In this document: positions 34,726-47,282 of the stretch, one piece after another | Position numbering within the stretch: position 1 is the stretch's first letter | Layout: the number at the start of each line of letters is the position of its first letter | Assembly: GCF_032854445.1 (NCBI RefSeq) | Contig: NC_088302.1 | Span: forward strand, 13,573,338-13,637,337 | From: Liolophura sinensis | Lineage: Eukaryota; Mollusca; Polyplacophora; Chitonida; Chitonidae | DNA length: 64,000 nt | Direction: 5' to 3' | The notes under the pieces: model-generated | What the model was told of the DNA's origin: nothing | The model's database searches: none | The model's input: the letters and a program-made list of their open reading frames with translations, nothing else | Translations under genes and position numbers: made by a program

Positions 34726-35165
34726 TAAAAAACAATCTGTTAATTTCAACAGAAAGTCTGAGTGATGCCTGTGGAATATATTCATGGAGTTATTATCACA
34801 CATTGTATTTTGCCACAACATGACTGATATATTTATTTGGTGTTTTGCACAATACTCAAGAATGTTTCACTTATACGACGGCGGCCAGCATCATGGTGCA
34901 TGGGAAACCGGGAAGACGATCCTACGTACGGCTAGAGAGGAAGCCAGCATGAGTGGTGTGGTGTATCATTTATTTACGTTTTAAATACTGTGTCATGAAC
35001 GTTCAAAATACATGTATTACCCTTATATAGTGTAATATAATTTTGTGTGGACTTAATAGAACATTTTTATTATATCTAATAGAATACTCTAGTGCAATAT
35101 CAGCGTACATTCTAGCATCACCCATTCAACAGGCTCTGTTAATTTCACAGATTATTATTATTTTG
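34726..35165. mobile_element. MITE-1 copy with nested SINE
   Basis: Left half AACAATCTGTTAATTTCAAC, AGAAAGTCTGAGTGATGCC; right half CAGCGTACATTCTAGCATCA, CAGGCTCTGTTAATTTCACA. A SINE-A copy at 34822-34955 interrupts it, at nearly the same internal place as in the 6.3 kb copy. Confidence 0.65.
34822..34955 (-). mobile_element. SINE-A copy nested in MITE-1
   Basis: ATATTTATTTGGTGTTTTGC, CTCAAGAATGTTTCACTTAT, GGCGGCCAGCATCATGGTG and GAGGAAGCCAGCATGAGTG, with the middle deleted. Confidence 0.8.
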
Positions 35166-36247
35166 AATGAAAACATATAACACACTGCACATATTGATAA
35201 TGCAAGGCAACTATATCAAAGCTCAAAAAGTCACTTAGAGGGTTTTTTTTATACTTCTGCGTATTTTTTTTTCTTTTTGTCTGTCTTCAGGCCTACAGGA
35301 TTATTTCAGTCATCTTATGTCGATGTCAGCTTAACAGAACAATACTTCACTATCAACGAAAACATCCCGTGCATAGTTTTCAGTTGAACGTCTGATGAAC
35401 ATTACTTTTTCATTACATTTTCTATTTTTTGATGCAGCAATGCAACCATCGCGAGGGCCGGATTTGTGCAACATGTATGCGTCTCCACTGGCCATGGCGC
35501 GACAGGATGGCGCGAGACAATAAGTGGAATATCCATGTGATATTATAATTTACTGAGCTAAAAAGGACCCCCAGTATGAATATGGTAAACCCCTTATTGG
35601 CCTCATGCAGTCAATGTCAAAATAAAATATGAAATAAACGAAATAGCACAGACTAGTTTCTGTGGTGTATGTTAAATGCATGTAGCGATATTTTTAAATA
35701 AACTCTCCTGGATTTCTGTCGTTGTGGATGTGTCACGCCGTAACCTTTGCATGCCATGCTTGTCTGCGTCTTTTTAAACAAACAAATCACGTAGACCCGG
35801 CTCAGCAGCTGGGACCGGATAACGGTGGAAAAGGTGCGTACTAAAACCAGAATCTACACAAGGATATGCCTGTAACAATATTTTGATAAGATATTAAAAC
35901 ATTCGTAAGTTCATTCGTAATACAGTGAGTGTTCTGGGGCATTCAATGCACACAGGAAATGAGATAAGATATCCATGCAGTTTACATCAAAACTTACTCA
36001 AAACAATGGGATTATTTGTCCATGCAATTTTAATTATACGGTTTCTTAAATAAATATCTGTATGCTGTTAAGATAACATTTGTACTGTCCCGCAAATGTT
36101 CACATTGGGCGGGAGGTATAAGTGGAGCCTCTCTTTATTCCTACAGGGTGTTTCTATCACATGTGGTCCCCATATTCTCATTGCCGACTCCAGATATCGT
36201 CTTTGTATATGTCACTTTATGAAACGGACTGTTATGTATACCATATA

Positions 36248-36450
36248 CGATCGCTGTGAGTTCAAGTCTAGCTCATACTGGCTTCCTCTCTGGCCATACG
36301 TGGGATGGTCTGCCAACCTGCGGATGGTCGTGAATTTCCCCTGGCCTCTGTCCGGTTTCCTCCCACCATAAACCTGGCCACCGTCGTGTATAGGTGAAAT
36401 GTTCTTGAGTATGGCGTAAAACAGCAATCAAATAAATAAATAAATAAATG
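36248..36450 (+). mobile_element. SINE-A copy lacking box A
   Basis: Begins at box B (GATCGCTGTGAGTTCAAGTC), then TGGTCTGCCAACCTGCGG, TTTCCTCCCACCATAAACC, ATGTTCTTGAGTATGGCG and a long AAAT tail. Confidence 0.87.
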
Positions 36451-36518
36451 TACCATACAAATCAATCTCATTCGGTGGATTTATTATGATTCCGTGTATG
36501 TTATAAGTTGAAAACTAA

Positions 36519-36632
36519 TGATTTATTTATTATCTTATTGGTGTTTAACACCCTGCTCATAAATCAGTTGTATTATATATGTATGACTGCAGAGCCCTGA
36601 GGAGACCCACGACCATCCGCCGATCCGCCGGA
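36519..36632 (-). mobile_element. Degenerate SINE-A fragment
   Basis: TTTATTTATTATCTTATTGG, TGTTTAACACCCTGCTCA and ACCCACGACCATCCGCCG survive; the core is lost. Confidence 0.6.
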
Positions 36633-37488
36633 AAATAATAAAATTTTCTTCCCCATGGCTTGCAAAAGATGAGAACCGCCAGTTGCAGATTGAGGGCCAA
36701 GTCAAGTTAAGGCTTGCGGGAATGATATGCTTTATTTTTGAGAATGGGGAGATTTGCAGCTGTTATCTGATTTGCACGTCTGTCCTTTGCTACATGCGTC
36801 ATCTTTATGAATGAGTGCTCTATTCAACGTATGTGGATGGTATAAGACAATGGTCCGTTCACTATCTTCCATCAACGTTGCCAATTCTAGGAATGCTACC
36901 ATTTCAGTATGGATCTCTGCGTCAAAACAGACATTCATATACCAGCCCTCTGAAGCAGAGTTTGGAGCCCACCAAACATGATGAAGGATTTGCCTTCACC
37001 GTGTCATTTGAATCTGCTCTGCTATGACATAAAGTGGCTGCATGGTTGACTGTACGCCAAGGATCTACCTGGATTAAAATGACTGATTGCTGTTATAACA
37101 TCCATTAACTGCTGTACCTTGCATGGCGTGTCTATGTATGTAGAAAAATGGCGTAACCACATTCAAATAAATCGGATGTGGAAGTTATGGCTGACATGAG
37201 GCGTTATAATTAGCACCCTGTTGAATACAGATTTGTTCATCTAGGTTTTTCTTGTCCACAACACCTCTGCAAGCCATTATCTTCGGTCCGCGAGAAAGAT
37301 GGCTCCACTATAGAAAGAGTACTCTTTGGTACCCACATAGCAGATGAAGGCAAGATTACTGATGAGACATTTGTGAAACTGTCCGACAGTAGGCCAAATG
37401 TCCTTGTAACTTGCTCAGGCATCGATGACTGAACATTATCCAAACCTCTGTCGATTTTTGACACGGCCTCTTTGCGTGAGATACGAGA

Positions 37489-37729
37489 GGCTTTCCTGGC
37501 ACAGTGGTTAGCTTGCCAAAGCGGCGCAATGACCCAGGAGCCTGTTACCAATGCCATTGCTGTGAGTTCAAGTCCAGCTCATGCTGGCTTGCTTTCCTGT
37601 CGAACATCGAAAAGTCGTACATCGAAAGCTCTGTCCGGTTTTCCTCCCACCATAATGCTGACCGCCGTCGTGTTAATGAAATACTTTTAAGTACGGCGTA
37701 AAACACCAATCAAATAAATAAATTAATTA
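37489..37729 (+). mobile_element. SINE-A copy with tRNA-like head
   Basis: GGCACAGTGGTTAGCTTGCC (box A region), GCTGTGAGTTCAAGTCCAGC (box B), then a changed middle with a repeated ACATCGAAA, core CTCCCACCATAATGCTGACC, TTTTAAGTACGGCGTAAAAC and an AAAT tail. Confidence 0.87.
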
Positions 37730-38943
37730 ACTGATTCCTTGGAAGGAGTCGTCAGCTGTAGTCTAGAGATCGTGGTCACAGACATCAAGAGCCAGTCGTC
37801 AACAATAATAAACATTCCAGGTCAAGTATAGCAAGATCATTTTCCAAAACAACGTTCAACACAAAACCAGCAAAGACTATAAAGAAAGTATATGTATATA
37901 AAGTACGAAATTAGAACGGATTCTTGCAAAGATAAGCAGTCAACAGTTTTCATTGATGATGGAAAACGCAAGGAATGTTCAACGTGTAAATCATATCCGA
38001 ATAGTGTATTAATTAAACTAAATAATATGTGTTCGATTATCAAAATATACACTTGTATCTCAGAAGTGCTTTGATCTCAACTGTTCCTATATCCAATTAA
38101 TGTGGCGATATAATTCATCACTATGAATATACAGCCCCTACCCCCGGGTTAACCGGAGAAAGACACATTTATGAACCTAGAGGTCGCGAACAATCCGTCA
38201 GTATTTACATTAGTCCAAAGTTCAGGTGGATATTCCTGCCCAGCTTCGGTCATATGGACTTTCACGTGGACAATTTCACTATAAAAAATCCCGGCTCGGA
38301 CCTTACCTTATTTTTGCTTTCCACCGATTCCCTTATGCGAACAAACCGTAAACATGTCAAAGCCGGCATCGGTAAACCATCTTTCAACAGTAATCCAGCC
38401 GATTAAACTTTTGAATCGGGAAATCAAACTAATGTCCGCCATGTTTGGATTCTTTTCAACTTCAGGCAGGGCGATAGGCCTGGAAAATTTTATCCCACCC
38501 AACATTCTGTTTTTTTTTGTTCTTTTGAATGCAGTTTACATAATAATATAGCAAAAATAGTGTGTCAAGGGAACATTTAGAATGAAATAAAGGCTTTGGG
38601 GTTCTCCTTTAGCTTTTGGCTATATTTACTTACAAGAAACTGTATACTCAACGTAGAAGTCAAGAAACTTAGAGTTAAGTTCATTCGCATCGTAGGGACT
38701 TATCACAGGTTCATGTGCGTCGCTTGCATGACGCATTAGACACATCACTGTGAATCGTCAGAACCCGATCACACGCAGGACATACTCCGTGAAACATCAT
38801 GTCCACAATTCCTTTCTTCCACATGTGGGTTTGCACCAATGTAGAGAGGCAATATTCACTCTGTTTTATGCCGGTTCTGTCCACATGACTAACCATGTTA
38901 GACATTTTCACAGAATTAAAGATTGGCTTTTTTTGATCTAGTG

Positions 38944-39160
38944 TTCGTGATGCTGGAATGTAGTCACCATTGAGGACTGACTTTTAATCACGGGTTAACG
39001 ATGCTAGAATTTAGTCAGCATTGCCAATTGACTTTTGATCCTGGTTTCGTGATGCTGGAATGTAGTCACCATTGCCGACTGAATTCTGATCTCGGGTTCG
39101 TGATGCTGAAATGTAGGCACCATTGTCAACTGATCCTGTCAACTGTTTTGATCCTGGGTC
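38944..39160. repeat. 51 bp tandem repeat, about four copies
   Basis: The motif TGCTGGAATGTAGTCACC recurs at 38951, 39002, 39053 and 39104, exactly 51 bases apart, with about 15-20 percent divergence between units. In the 5' flank of the CHSY1 gene. Confidence 0.88.
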
Positions 39161-39992
39161 TAGCCAAGGCAAGAATAACAGGGCCTACATAGAACAAGTG
39201 AAACAAAATAATATAAAGATAATAATAAAAAGTTATATCCTGTTTTATATCTATATATTTAAGCAGAATGAGTGACTATCGCCTTCATGGGGTTCTACCT
39301 ACCACAGGTGTCGTTAGTAACTTGCAATTATGGCAAGAACACAATTAATGGAAAAAATAGCTGCAACCTGTAGGTGGCGCCACCTGGCGCTAATACACGT
39401 TGTCAATTTACTTCAATAGCCACAAAGATTCAGTATAGTCATATCTATCACTGTGCCACATTCCACTCTTGTTTCCAAAAGTGAACAAATATTTTTTTTC
39501 ATTTTGGAAGCTACGCAACTTCATTCATAGTTACTTGCTGTACAATATATAATGCCTATACACATGTACATCCTTGCGAAGATATTCTCAAATATCTAAT
39601 CCAACAAAATATAGGCGAAATCCAGTTGAAATGTGCAATGTGATATAATTTACTATACTTTATTCTCATAGCCTTGTATTTATTGGTAGTCTGAGAAATA
39701 TTTCAAACGTATGCTGAATATAGCGTGTAGCACATACGTAGTCCGTTTTCCATACGTACGCGTCGGTCCTGATTTTAACAGAACCCGGTGAAAAATCCAG
39801 CCGAGCGTGACACCAAGTTCATTCACAGAGTGTCGGTCGAGGGAGTAAGTGTGTCAAAAGGCTCAGCTCAACGATGCTGCTGCACACGGGCCTTGACAGA
39901 TGACAGCGGGCTTGCTGTAGGATGAGCAAACGTATAAATAACTCGAATCTTCGACACACATGGATGTAAAGTTGCGAGGAACGTGTTTGGGG

Positions 39993-40064
39993 GCATTTCG
40001 GCGCGCAGTGCACGGCCTCTAAGAGGGGGGGCATTTCGGCGCGCAGTGCACGGCCTCTAAGAGG
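39993..40064. repeat. 38 bp duplication upstream of CHSY1 start
   Basis: GCATTTCGGCGCGCAGTGCA and the following CGGCCTCTAAGAGG occur at 39993-40026 and identically at 40031-40064. The block is CpG-rich and lies about 150-300 bases before the first ATG, so within the likely promoter or 5' untranslated region. Confidence 0.92.
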
Positions 40065-40211
40065 AGAGCTACCGGGACAACACGCCGTCTTCCCCGGGCC
40101 TCGAGTACGGAGCAAGATTCTTAGCTTCCCTGCCGCCTCCGCTGCTTGCTTAAAATTCCATCCCTCGGTCCTGGAAGGTCCTTTTCATATTATGGTTAGG
40201 TGTATACTTGG

Positions 40212-41180
40212 ATGAAGCAATGCGAGAGATTCGCAAGGCCGAGTTTGGCGGATTTTGTAACGGCTAAGTCCGTATTTCTGGTGCTTGATGGCATGGACTA
40301 TACGAGCAAGGCAATGGCCAAGAAAAAGTACGGCCATAAGAACAACTGCAAGGTTTGCGTGTACGTGGCACTTGGGATGTTGCTTGGCATCTTTGTGGCC
40401 GTACTCACCAGGAAGCTTCTCTTACCCTGTGGGATGGGACTGCCGGAGTGCTGTAACGGCAGGAAATTCAACTGGCTACCCATGTCGATGACAAAACGAA
40501 AAACGGCGGCAGATTTTGTGGAGCCACTTTCTTCCCGAAATGAAGTCAAACTACAACCGGACACGGGTAACACCCCCCGTGAAGAAAGTGTGGCAAAGTC
40601 TGACCATTTCACTAAAGGTTTTATTCTCATTGGGGTTATGACAGCGCAGAAATACCTCAGTACTCGCGCCTTGGCTGGATTCAGAACTTGGACAAAAACC
40701 ATCCCGGGTAGAGTTATATTTTTCTCAAGTGAAGGATCAAAGAGCGACGCCGGCTTGCCGCTTGTTGCCCTGCCCGGCGTGGACGATGCTTACCCGCCCC
40801 AGAAAAAGTCCTTCATGATGCTAAAGTACATGCACGATCATTTCATCGACAAATACGAATGGTTTGTTCGGGCGGACGATGATATTTACATACGAGGGGA
40901 TAAGTTAGAGAAGTTTCTGCGGTCTGTCAACAGTTCCAAACCCCAGTTTATAGGACAGGCTGGCATCGGAATGAAAGAAGAAATAGGGCGGCTCAGTTTG
41001 GATGTGGACGAAAACTTTTGTATGGGGGGCCCCGGGATTGTGTTTAGTCGGCAGACGCTAACTCGTGTGGCTAAGAACACTGACTATTGTCTGAAACATT
41101 TCTACTCCACACACGAAGATGTAGAAGTGGGGCGCTGTGTGCGGAGGTTCGCGGGCATCCCCTGCACGTGGGCTTTTGAG
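40212..41180 (+). CDS. CHSY1: Chondroitin sulfate synthase 1, first coding exon (partial gene)
   Basis: Golgi enzyme that polymerises the chondroitin backbone from UDP-GlcA and UDP-GalNAc. This exon gives up to 323 residues from ATG 40212; ATG 40293 (GCATGG) or 40314 are alternative starts that leave the usual short tail, and a TAG at 40197 closes the frame upstream. Seen: a signal anchor (VCVYVALGMLLGIFVAVL, about residues 48-65), a stem, then the Fringe-like domain with GFILIGVMTAQKYLSTRAL, TWTKTIPGRVIFFSSEGS, YPPQKKSFMMLKYMHDHF, the metal site WFVRADDDIYIRGDK (DDD about 222-224), FCMGGPGIVFSR and THEDVEVGRCVRRFAG. These are very close to vertebrate CHSY1/CHSY3. The exon ends at TTT GAG before GTAAGT (41181), phase 0, as in the gene at 0-3 kb. 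The GT7 half must lie beyond 64000. No frame breaks. Confidence 0.94.
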
Positions 41181-41772
41181 GTAAGTTTGTCACGGGTCAA
41201 TCTCGGCCAAAGGCGGCCTCAGCGGGTGGAGCAATTGGAGGTGTTGGGGCGTGGGAATCAACAAAACGGGACCTGCACTGAGGGGTGAAGAGGGGGCGGT
41301 GGGTGGTGTGGGAGCGGGGATGCTCTGTGAGAGGGAGATGGGGTAGAGGTTGATTTCGATTGTTCACTTCAGAAAGGGGATTGAAGTTGATGAGAAGGGA
41401 GTGGAGGTGGGGTGGGAAAAGTGTTTACGTTATGAAAATCAGAGATTGAACATTAAGATTGTGACGCTTACTTTATGACACTTTCACAGGGCTTATAAAA
41501 CGACCACAGATTTTACAAATTAACACGTGTAGCAGACACCTGTGCGAGTACACTTGCAAGTTCAAGCAGTGTACTTCGGAAATAATTCTGGACATGATTC
41601 TTTGAAAATATATTTCATATTTGTGTTGAATTTGTGTTTTCATAAGTACATTGTACTCCATTCTCAGAATTTTCTACTTATTAGTTTCAGATTTGAATCA
41701 GTTTGTTGTTTTGTCTATATTGAGGCAATTAGGGGTATGTATATACATTAGTTCCTGTTTGAAAATATCTTG

Positions 41773-41888
41773 GATGGTTGTGGATTTCCCTTGGGGCCTG
41801 CCCGGTTTCCTCCCACCATAATGCTGGCTGCCACCGTATAAGTGAAATATTCTTGAGTAAGGTGTAAAACACCACCCAAATAAATGAA
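41773..41888 (+). mobile_element. SINE-A 3' fragment
   Basis: GGTTTCCTCCCACCATAATG, AAATATTCTTGAGTAAGGTG and AAAACACCACCCAAATAAAT; head and middle are missing. Confidence 0.83.
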
Positions 41889-43681
41889 AATATCTTCTAT
41901 AGATGCACATTCTACAAATGTTTACAAAGTTTCAATTCAGATTTCTTCGTAATTTTAACTTGGGATTTGTTTGTTCATCATCCATTGCATTATGCATGGT
42001 TTCTGATGTAGTTAAACTGTCATTCATATGAACTTTTTAAGGAACACATAAACAATGATTAATCTGTACTACTTAACACAATTTTGTGAAGATAAATTGC
42101 GGTGACCCTTGACAGGTTATAGTGACATGTCACCCACGGACGCCAGGCAGAATGGGTGTGTTCATTCGTTGTTGAGATTAGATATATACGGGAACGCCTT
42201 GTTTTAGAATGTTTATGACAGATCAGATGTACATGTATGTACAGATCAAAGGATCTTGTTAAAGAGTTTGTAATTGTTATCATATCTCATGTACTGATTG
42301 TGATTAACATCTCCATTTTAGACGAGGCATTTAATACAGTGTCAACATGTAAAAATTGACTGTACTTTTCGGTACTCTTTTACAGTAAGAATGAAAGCAG
42401 GACCAAATTCAAGCACATTCTGACACTCTTTATACATGTAGGTGCCTGTGTTACTGCGTGACATAAAAATCCCAAATTATGGGGACTATTGCCTGATAAG
42501 TTCAACTTATATGCCTTTATAAATCATTTATATTCGTGTAAATTGACTGTGTAAACATTTTTTTGATAACAATAATTACTAGTATGTTGTAAGACATTAA
42601 GTTAAGGTTTCTAAATATCTGAAAAGATTTTAGCCTAAAATAACTCACTAAAAGCGGTGCCGAAATTAATAAAGCTCTATTTGATCCTGCAAAGGAAAAA
42701 TGAATCCTGTGAGAAAAGATGTTGTCCTGTTGTAGCTTTGCTGTGACAAACACTTGATTGTTTGCTAGGTGAATGGTTGTGAAAGCATGAATACTTGCAC
42801 ACTTTTGTCAACTATGTTGCAAAAACTTTCTGCAAATGAGTAGTAAATAACATTTCAAACCCATGCTCACTCTGTTTATAGAATACTACATTTATATCTT
42901 TTGCTACAGATTTCCGTTCCATAAATATATATATTTTTTGGAAAGTTTTAATGAATAGTTAAGGACATTTTCATCCTAATTGTAATTAATAAAATGACAT
43001 TGCGTGAATTGAACATGGGGGCTTTGATGGGGGTTTAGTTGTTAGCATGATGACAAGGGAGCTTCCCATCAGCATGACTATTATTTCCATGGACCAAAAT
43101 TTAGAATTTCATTATTTTCAAATGCATACAGTAAAATTGAATTGTTTGTGTGAGTTTTGCAGATCTAAACCACACAAATATCTCACAGGTTATAAAGTGA
43201 CCTGCAGGATTCATGTTCATTTTCATACCTTTGAATTCAGATTTGAGGATTTGAAGGTTGACATCATGACATCAAGCTTGGAGTGCTCGCTCATACATGT
43301 ACATGCATATAGTAAGAAATTGTGCCTTGGCTTGTACAATGTTACAATGTAACGAGGAAGTGGTAGGTTACCCTTACAGAACCAAATATCAGGTGCTGCC
43401 CTGTGTGACTGTCCTGGATTTAGAGTTGCCTGCTAACAGGGATAATTCTGTTCCAGGGTTCATCTACTTCCAGCCGCCTGTCAGACTTTAACAGGAATTC
43501 TCTGTGACTGAATGAATTTCACCAAATGAATTTGGGGATGAAGAGTAATCTGCTTTGATATGTTAAAACATGTACATTTTGATTTTTTTCACATCCATGC
43601 ACGTGAGATGGCCAAGTTGTGCTCCCCCTTTAATGTGTCACAGACTTGTATATACCCGTATTCAGTGCCAGGAATCTCGGG

Positions 43682-43863
43682 GTGAATCTTCACCACTATT
43701 TAAGCACATTTTTTTGAAGAAAGTTTATGCATACAAATATTATGAAATTCATGCTAAAATGATTTAATTGTACCATTAAAGATGCAAGCCTTCTACACCA
43801 GATAGTTCTCTCAGAATGTTTCAAAATATTGGTTGCAGTGGAGGTTGAAAAGGTTAAAGAATA
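43682..43863. mobile_element. MITE-3 copy
   Basis: Pairs with 24092-24297 through ATTAAAGATGCAAGCC, GATAGTTCTCTCAGAATG and TTTCAAAATATTGGTTGCA. Ends GAATCTTCACC and AGGTTGAAAAGGTTAAAGAA are inverted counterparts. Confidence 0.6.
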
Positions 43864-44754
43864 AGCCCAATCAGCATTTCAGAAATCTTGAGCGTTCATG
43901 CAGTTAGCTGAAACAAACTGGGGGCTCTCGCAAACTCCTAGGTAAAAGTCGTGATTTTATGTTAGGTACCAATGGTGCCAGTCGAGAGATGTGTATTAAA
44001 TGCCGCATCTACAATAAGATAACATCTTTTATCTGCGTTGGTTTGCAAGATCCCCCACCTGTCTCGCTGATATTTGATATTTTGAAAGGGCAATCGGACT
44101 TGTTAGGTGTAAATCCGGGAAAGTCAAGTTAAGTTTTACTGTAAAGACGCTGCCTAATCATGAGTGGTATTCGCAGAACAGACAACAAAGAATACATTGG
44201 GAATGATGAATGTGTGCGTTATGTATATCATGTGGCATGTGTCAGACGGCAAAACATGCTTGTCAGAGCGAATAAACATACATTCAAAATTTTATATATA
44301 AAAGCAAATGTAACGGAAGTCCATAAACTTTACAACTTGTTGCCTCTGTGAATACCTAGCTTTGCGTGAATCACTGTGATAGATGTAACACCTGACTTAA
44401 AGGCAGATCAAAAGAAATAATTTCTAATACAAAGGATAATGGCATGATTCTCATGTGTGCATGCAGTGTATAGGACAAAAACAGTATTTACAAGAGAGAC
44501 AGTGTTTTGTGTTAACAAAGTCATATCTGCATACAATTACACACCTCTGAGTGATGGCTGAATGCTTTGAAAGGCCTTACACACTCTTTAAAAAAAAAGA
44601 AATGTCCAGGTGCGTGTAAAAGCCACACCTGATAAACTTACAAGTCTGGAGAAAATGAATTTAGGTCTGCTGGTCATATGTAAGGTGTTGATAAACAAAC
44701 ACCCGCTCAAAAACAAGTGTGAAGACATGCTTAGAATGTCTAGAGCAATGCAGA

Positions 44755-45072
44755 GAGTGGGTCAGAGGGCTGAACTTTTATTCGCAAAGTCACTGGAGAC
44801 ATGGGTTCAATCCCAGTCTCAGGCAGGGAATTTTCTAGATTTCCTTGCTTTAATTTTTGTGGCTGACAACTCGTGCATAAAATTTTCTGAAGGCCACTTA
44901 CCCTCAACTAAGTCAAGTGGGACGGTCAGCCAGTAATTTGCCAAAGGTCTTTGGTTACTTCATTCCCGGACACACACCACCCTTCTCTGCTTACATGTAT
45001 AAAGTGGTGGACATTGTGTAAATGTACATGAAAAACTCTTGAGCATTATGGTGTTGAACAACAACAAATTGA
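44755..45072 (+). mobile_element. Possible tRNA-derived SINE, diverged
   Basis: GTGGGTCAGAGGGCTGAAC, box B-like GGGTTCAATCCCAGTCTCAG, and a 3' end CTCTTGAGCATTATGGTGTT GAACAAC resembling SINE tails here. No second copy was found in the window. Confidence 0.4.
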
Positions 45073-45639
45073 AGGCTAGTCATTTTGTTTTTTTTTCATG
45101 TATATTTGGAGGCCAATCATAAAGTTTAAAGTTTGTTTTGGGCATATACTCGCCACAGGTTTACTTCAGCTAAATTTGTCTTGATTCCTCTCATACACTC
45201 TAGTCAGATAAAGTTGATGTGAACAGGAGAAAGGGAGTAAATAAGACATCCTGATTTCAAAATGTTAACAAACAAAAAAACTTTAATTTAATTCCTGGCT
45301 TTGTGCAGAGGGCATGTATGTCATGACTATGTCTGGCTTTAGGTGTGGTGTCACAGTCTGGCATAAAGTTAAGTGAGGCAGGGTGAAAGTCCAGTGCATA
45401 AATTCATCATTGAGACTCGCATCTTCATATAAATATGGGGCACGATTGTTTGATAACCAGAATGGTGTTGAAAGTGATATCTGGTTTTATTGTACTCCTC
45501 TGTGCTCCTAAGGCCTTTTATTGTATTATACAGACAAGTAAAACTGTACCCTTTTGGGACAAGATTTTCTCCAGGCTGATGTATTTACATTTTTATAATT
45601 TCGGTATAATTCTTTTGATGGCTTTTTTAATGCTGATCG

Positions 45640-45690
45640 CTCTGACTGACATAAATGAAATATTCTTTAGTATGGCTTAAAAAAAAAAAA
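45640..45690 (+). mobile_element. SINE-A tail remnant
   Basis: ACATAAATGAAATATTCTTT and AGTATGGCTTAAAAA match the last part of the SINE-A 3' domain. A further inverted remnant (TTTATTTTATTGGTGTTTTA) lies near 46057-46080. Confidence 0.45.
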
Positions 45691-46522
45691 CAAACAAAAA
45701 AATCACCCAAATATACCCTAATATAGGGAATGTACCAGTGCAGTTGATATCACATGTACATGTACCAGTGAAGGGTAGTAACATCTACATGTATATCACT
45801 GACACCGATTCACATGTGAAGTCCAAATGAAGAGTTAGAGCTTTGTTTATGTGTAGAGCACTTTGACCTGTTCCCATCACACCCAGCACTGTACTAACTA
45901 TGTGATGATTCACAAGGTACCAGACTATACCAGTTCAGCACCTCCTGATACAGGGAATTTGTCCAACCAGCTTGCGATATCTTAGCCGCACAAGAGGTTT
46001 CATGGGATTACCATAATTGTTTGATGAATGTGAATTGCAGTGTAGGAATTGATGTATGTATTTATTTTATTGGTGTTTTAAGACTGTGTGTATGAAGCGG
46101 CAGTCTGGATTAGTTCATCGTGAATTTAAGACGACAATCAGAAATCAACAGTGGTTGGTTAAATTGTGGATCATCAAATTTCATGAAAGTGTAAATTTCT
46201 CAAAGGTCTCAGTTTATATATTATGGCAAAGGAAATCTGGAGGAGGGGAGAGGATATATAATATCAGGTTCAATTGCCTGAAATTTTATTCTTTTTGAGG
46301 TGAATAAATAAACTTATAATTTAAATGAAACCAGGGATAGAAATTTGAAGTAAACCCAGCAGGACAGTTTTCCTGTTGATCCCTGAAAGTTATCGGACAT
46401 TTTTGCAACTCACAGGACAAAATTTCTCTCATTCAGAGTCTATCAATTTGGGGTAAAGTTTATTTTCATCTCACCACCTCCAGCTGGAAAGAGTAATTAA
46501 GCTATTAGATTGTGCTGTTGAG

Positions 46523-46797
46523 TACTGACCTACTTTTGGGGGTACCAACCTACTCTGAGCACCAGCCTACTTTTGGGGGTACCAAACTACTTTTGGGGGT
46601 ACCAAACTACTTTTGGGATATCAACCTACTTTTGGGGTACCAAACTACTTTTGGGATATCAACCTACTTTTGGGGTACCAAACTACTTTTGGGGTACCAA
46701 ACTACTTTTGGGGTATCACCTTTTGGGGTACCAAACTACTTTTCTGGTACCAAACTACTTTGGGAGTATTAACCTACTTTTGGGGTACCATCCTACT
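46523..46797. repeat. 19-20 bp minisatellite with GGTACC in each unit
   Basis: About fourteen units of the type CTACTTTTGGGGTACCAAA with variants ATATCAAC and TATTAACC. It creates three overlapping open frames of the WGTKLLLGYQ type that I do not regard as genes. Confidence 0.95.
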
Positions 46798-47257
46798 CGG
46801 CAGTGAGTCTTTTGTGTCTACATTAACAATGGTACTTTTAGTATTTTGTAAATGGCATCATAGTTCTGATGATTCTTGTCTGAAACATACATGTAAATAT
46901 TTAACAGTTTTATAACTGATATTAAAGATGAAGACTGCTGGATTTATGAATTGTTGGATATAGGTATGTTCTGAGATGTTGTCTTAAAACTTTTGGTGTA
47001 CACATTTTTAGATGATCATGTATATACTAGTAAATATTATTGCTATGACTTACACATCCATGTATACATGTACATGTAAGAGGAGATAGGATTGTTACAC
47101 TGTGGCAGTTGAATGTCAGGGGTCAAGTTTGACCTGACCTTTGTCCTGAACTGTTTACAGTGTACATTGGCTCAGGTTATAGACCAAACTGACTTTTCAC
47201 ATTAGCCTGTTAGCTTCAAAGATTAGGGCAGCCTTCAAAGCCTTTTCTGTGAAAACC

Positions 47258-47282
47258 AATCCCCCCCCCCACCCCCCCACTT
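47258..47282. repeat. Poly-C tract
   Basis: Two C runs of 12 and 7 broken by a single A, in the CHSY1 intron. Confidence 0.8.

Noticed and set aside
39819-40115. 98-codon minus-strand open frame upstream of CHSY1
   Set aside because: It spans the 38 bp duplication and CpG-rich promoter region and shows no domain.
46512-46915. Three overlapping open frames with repeated LLGYQTTFG
   Set aside because: They are translations of the 19 bp minisatellite in all frames; no start context, splice sites or codon bias.
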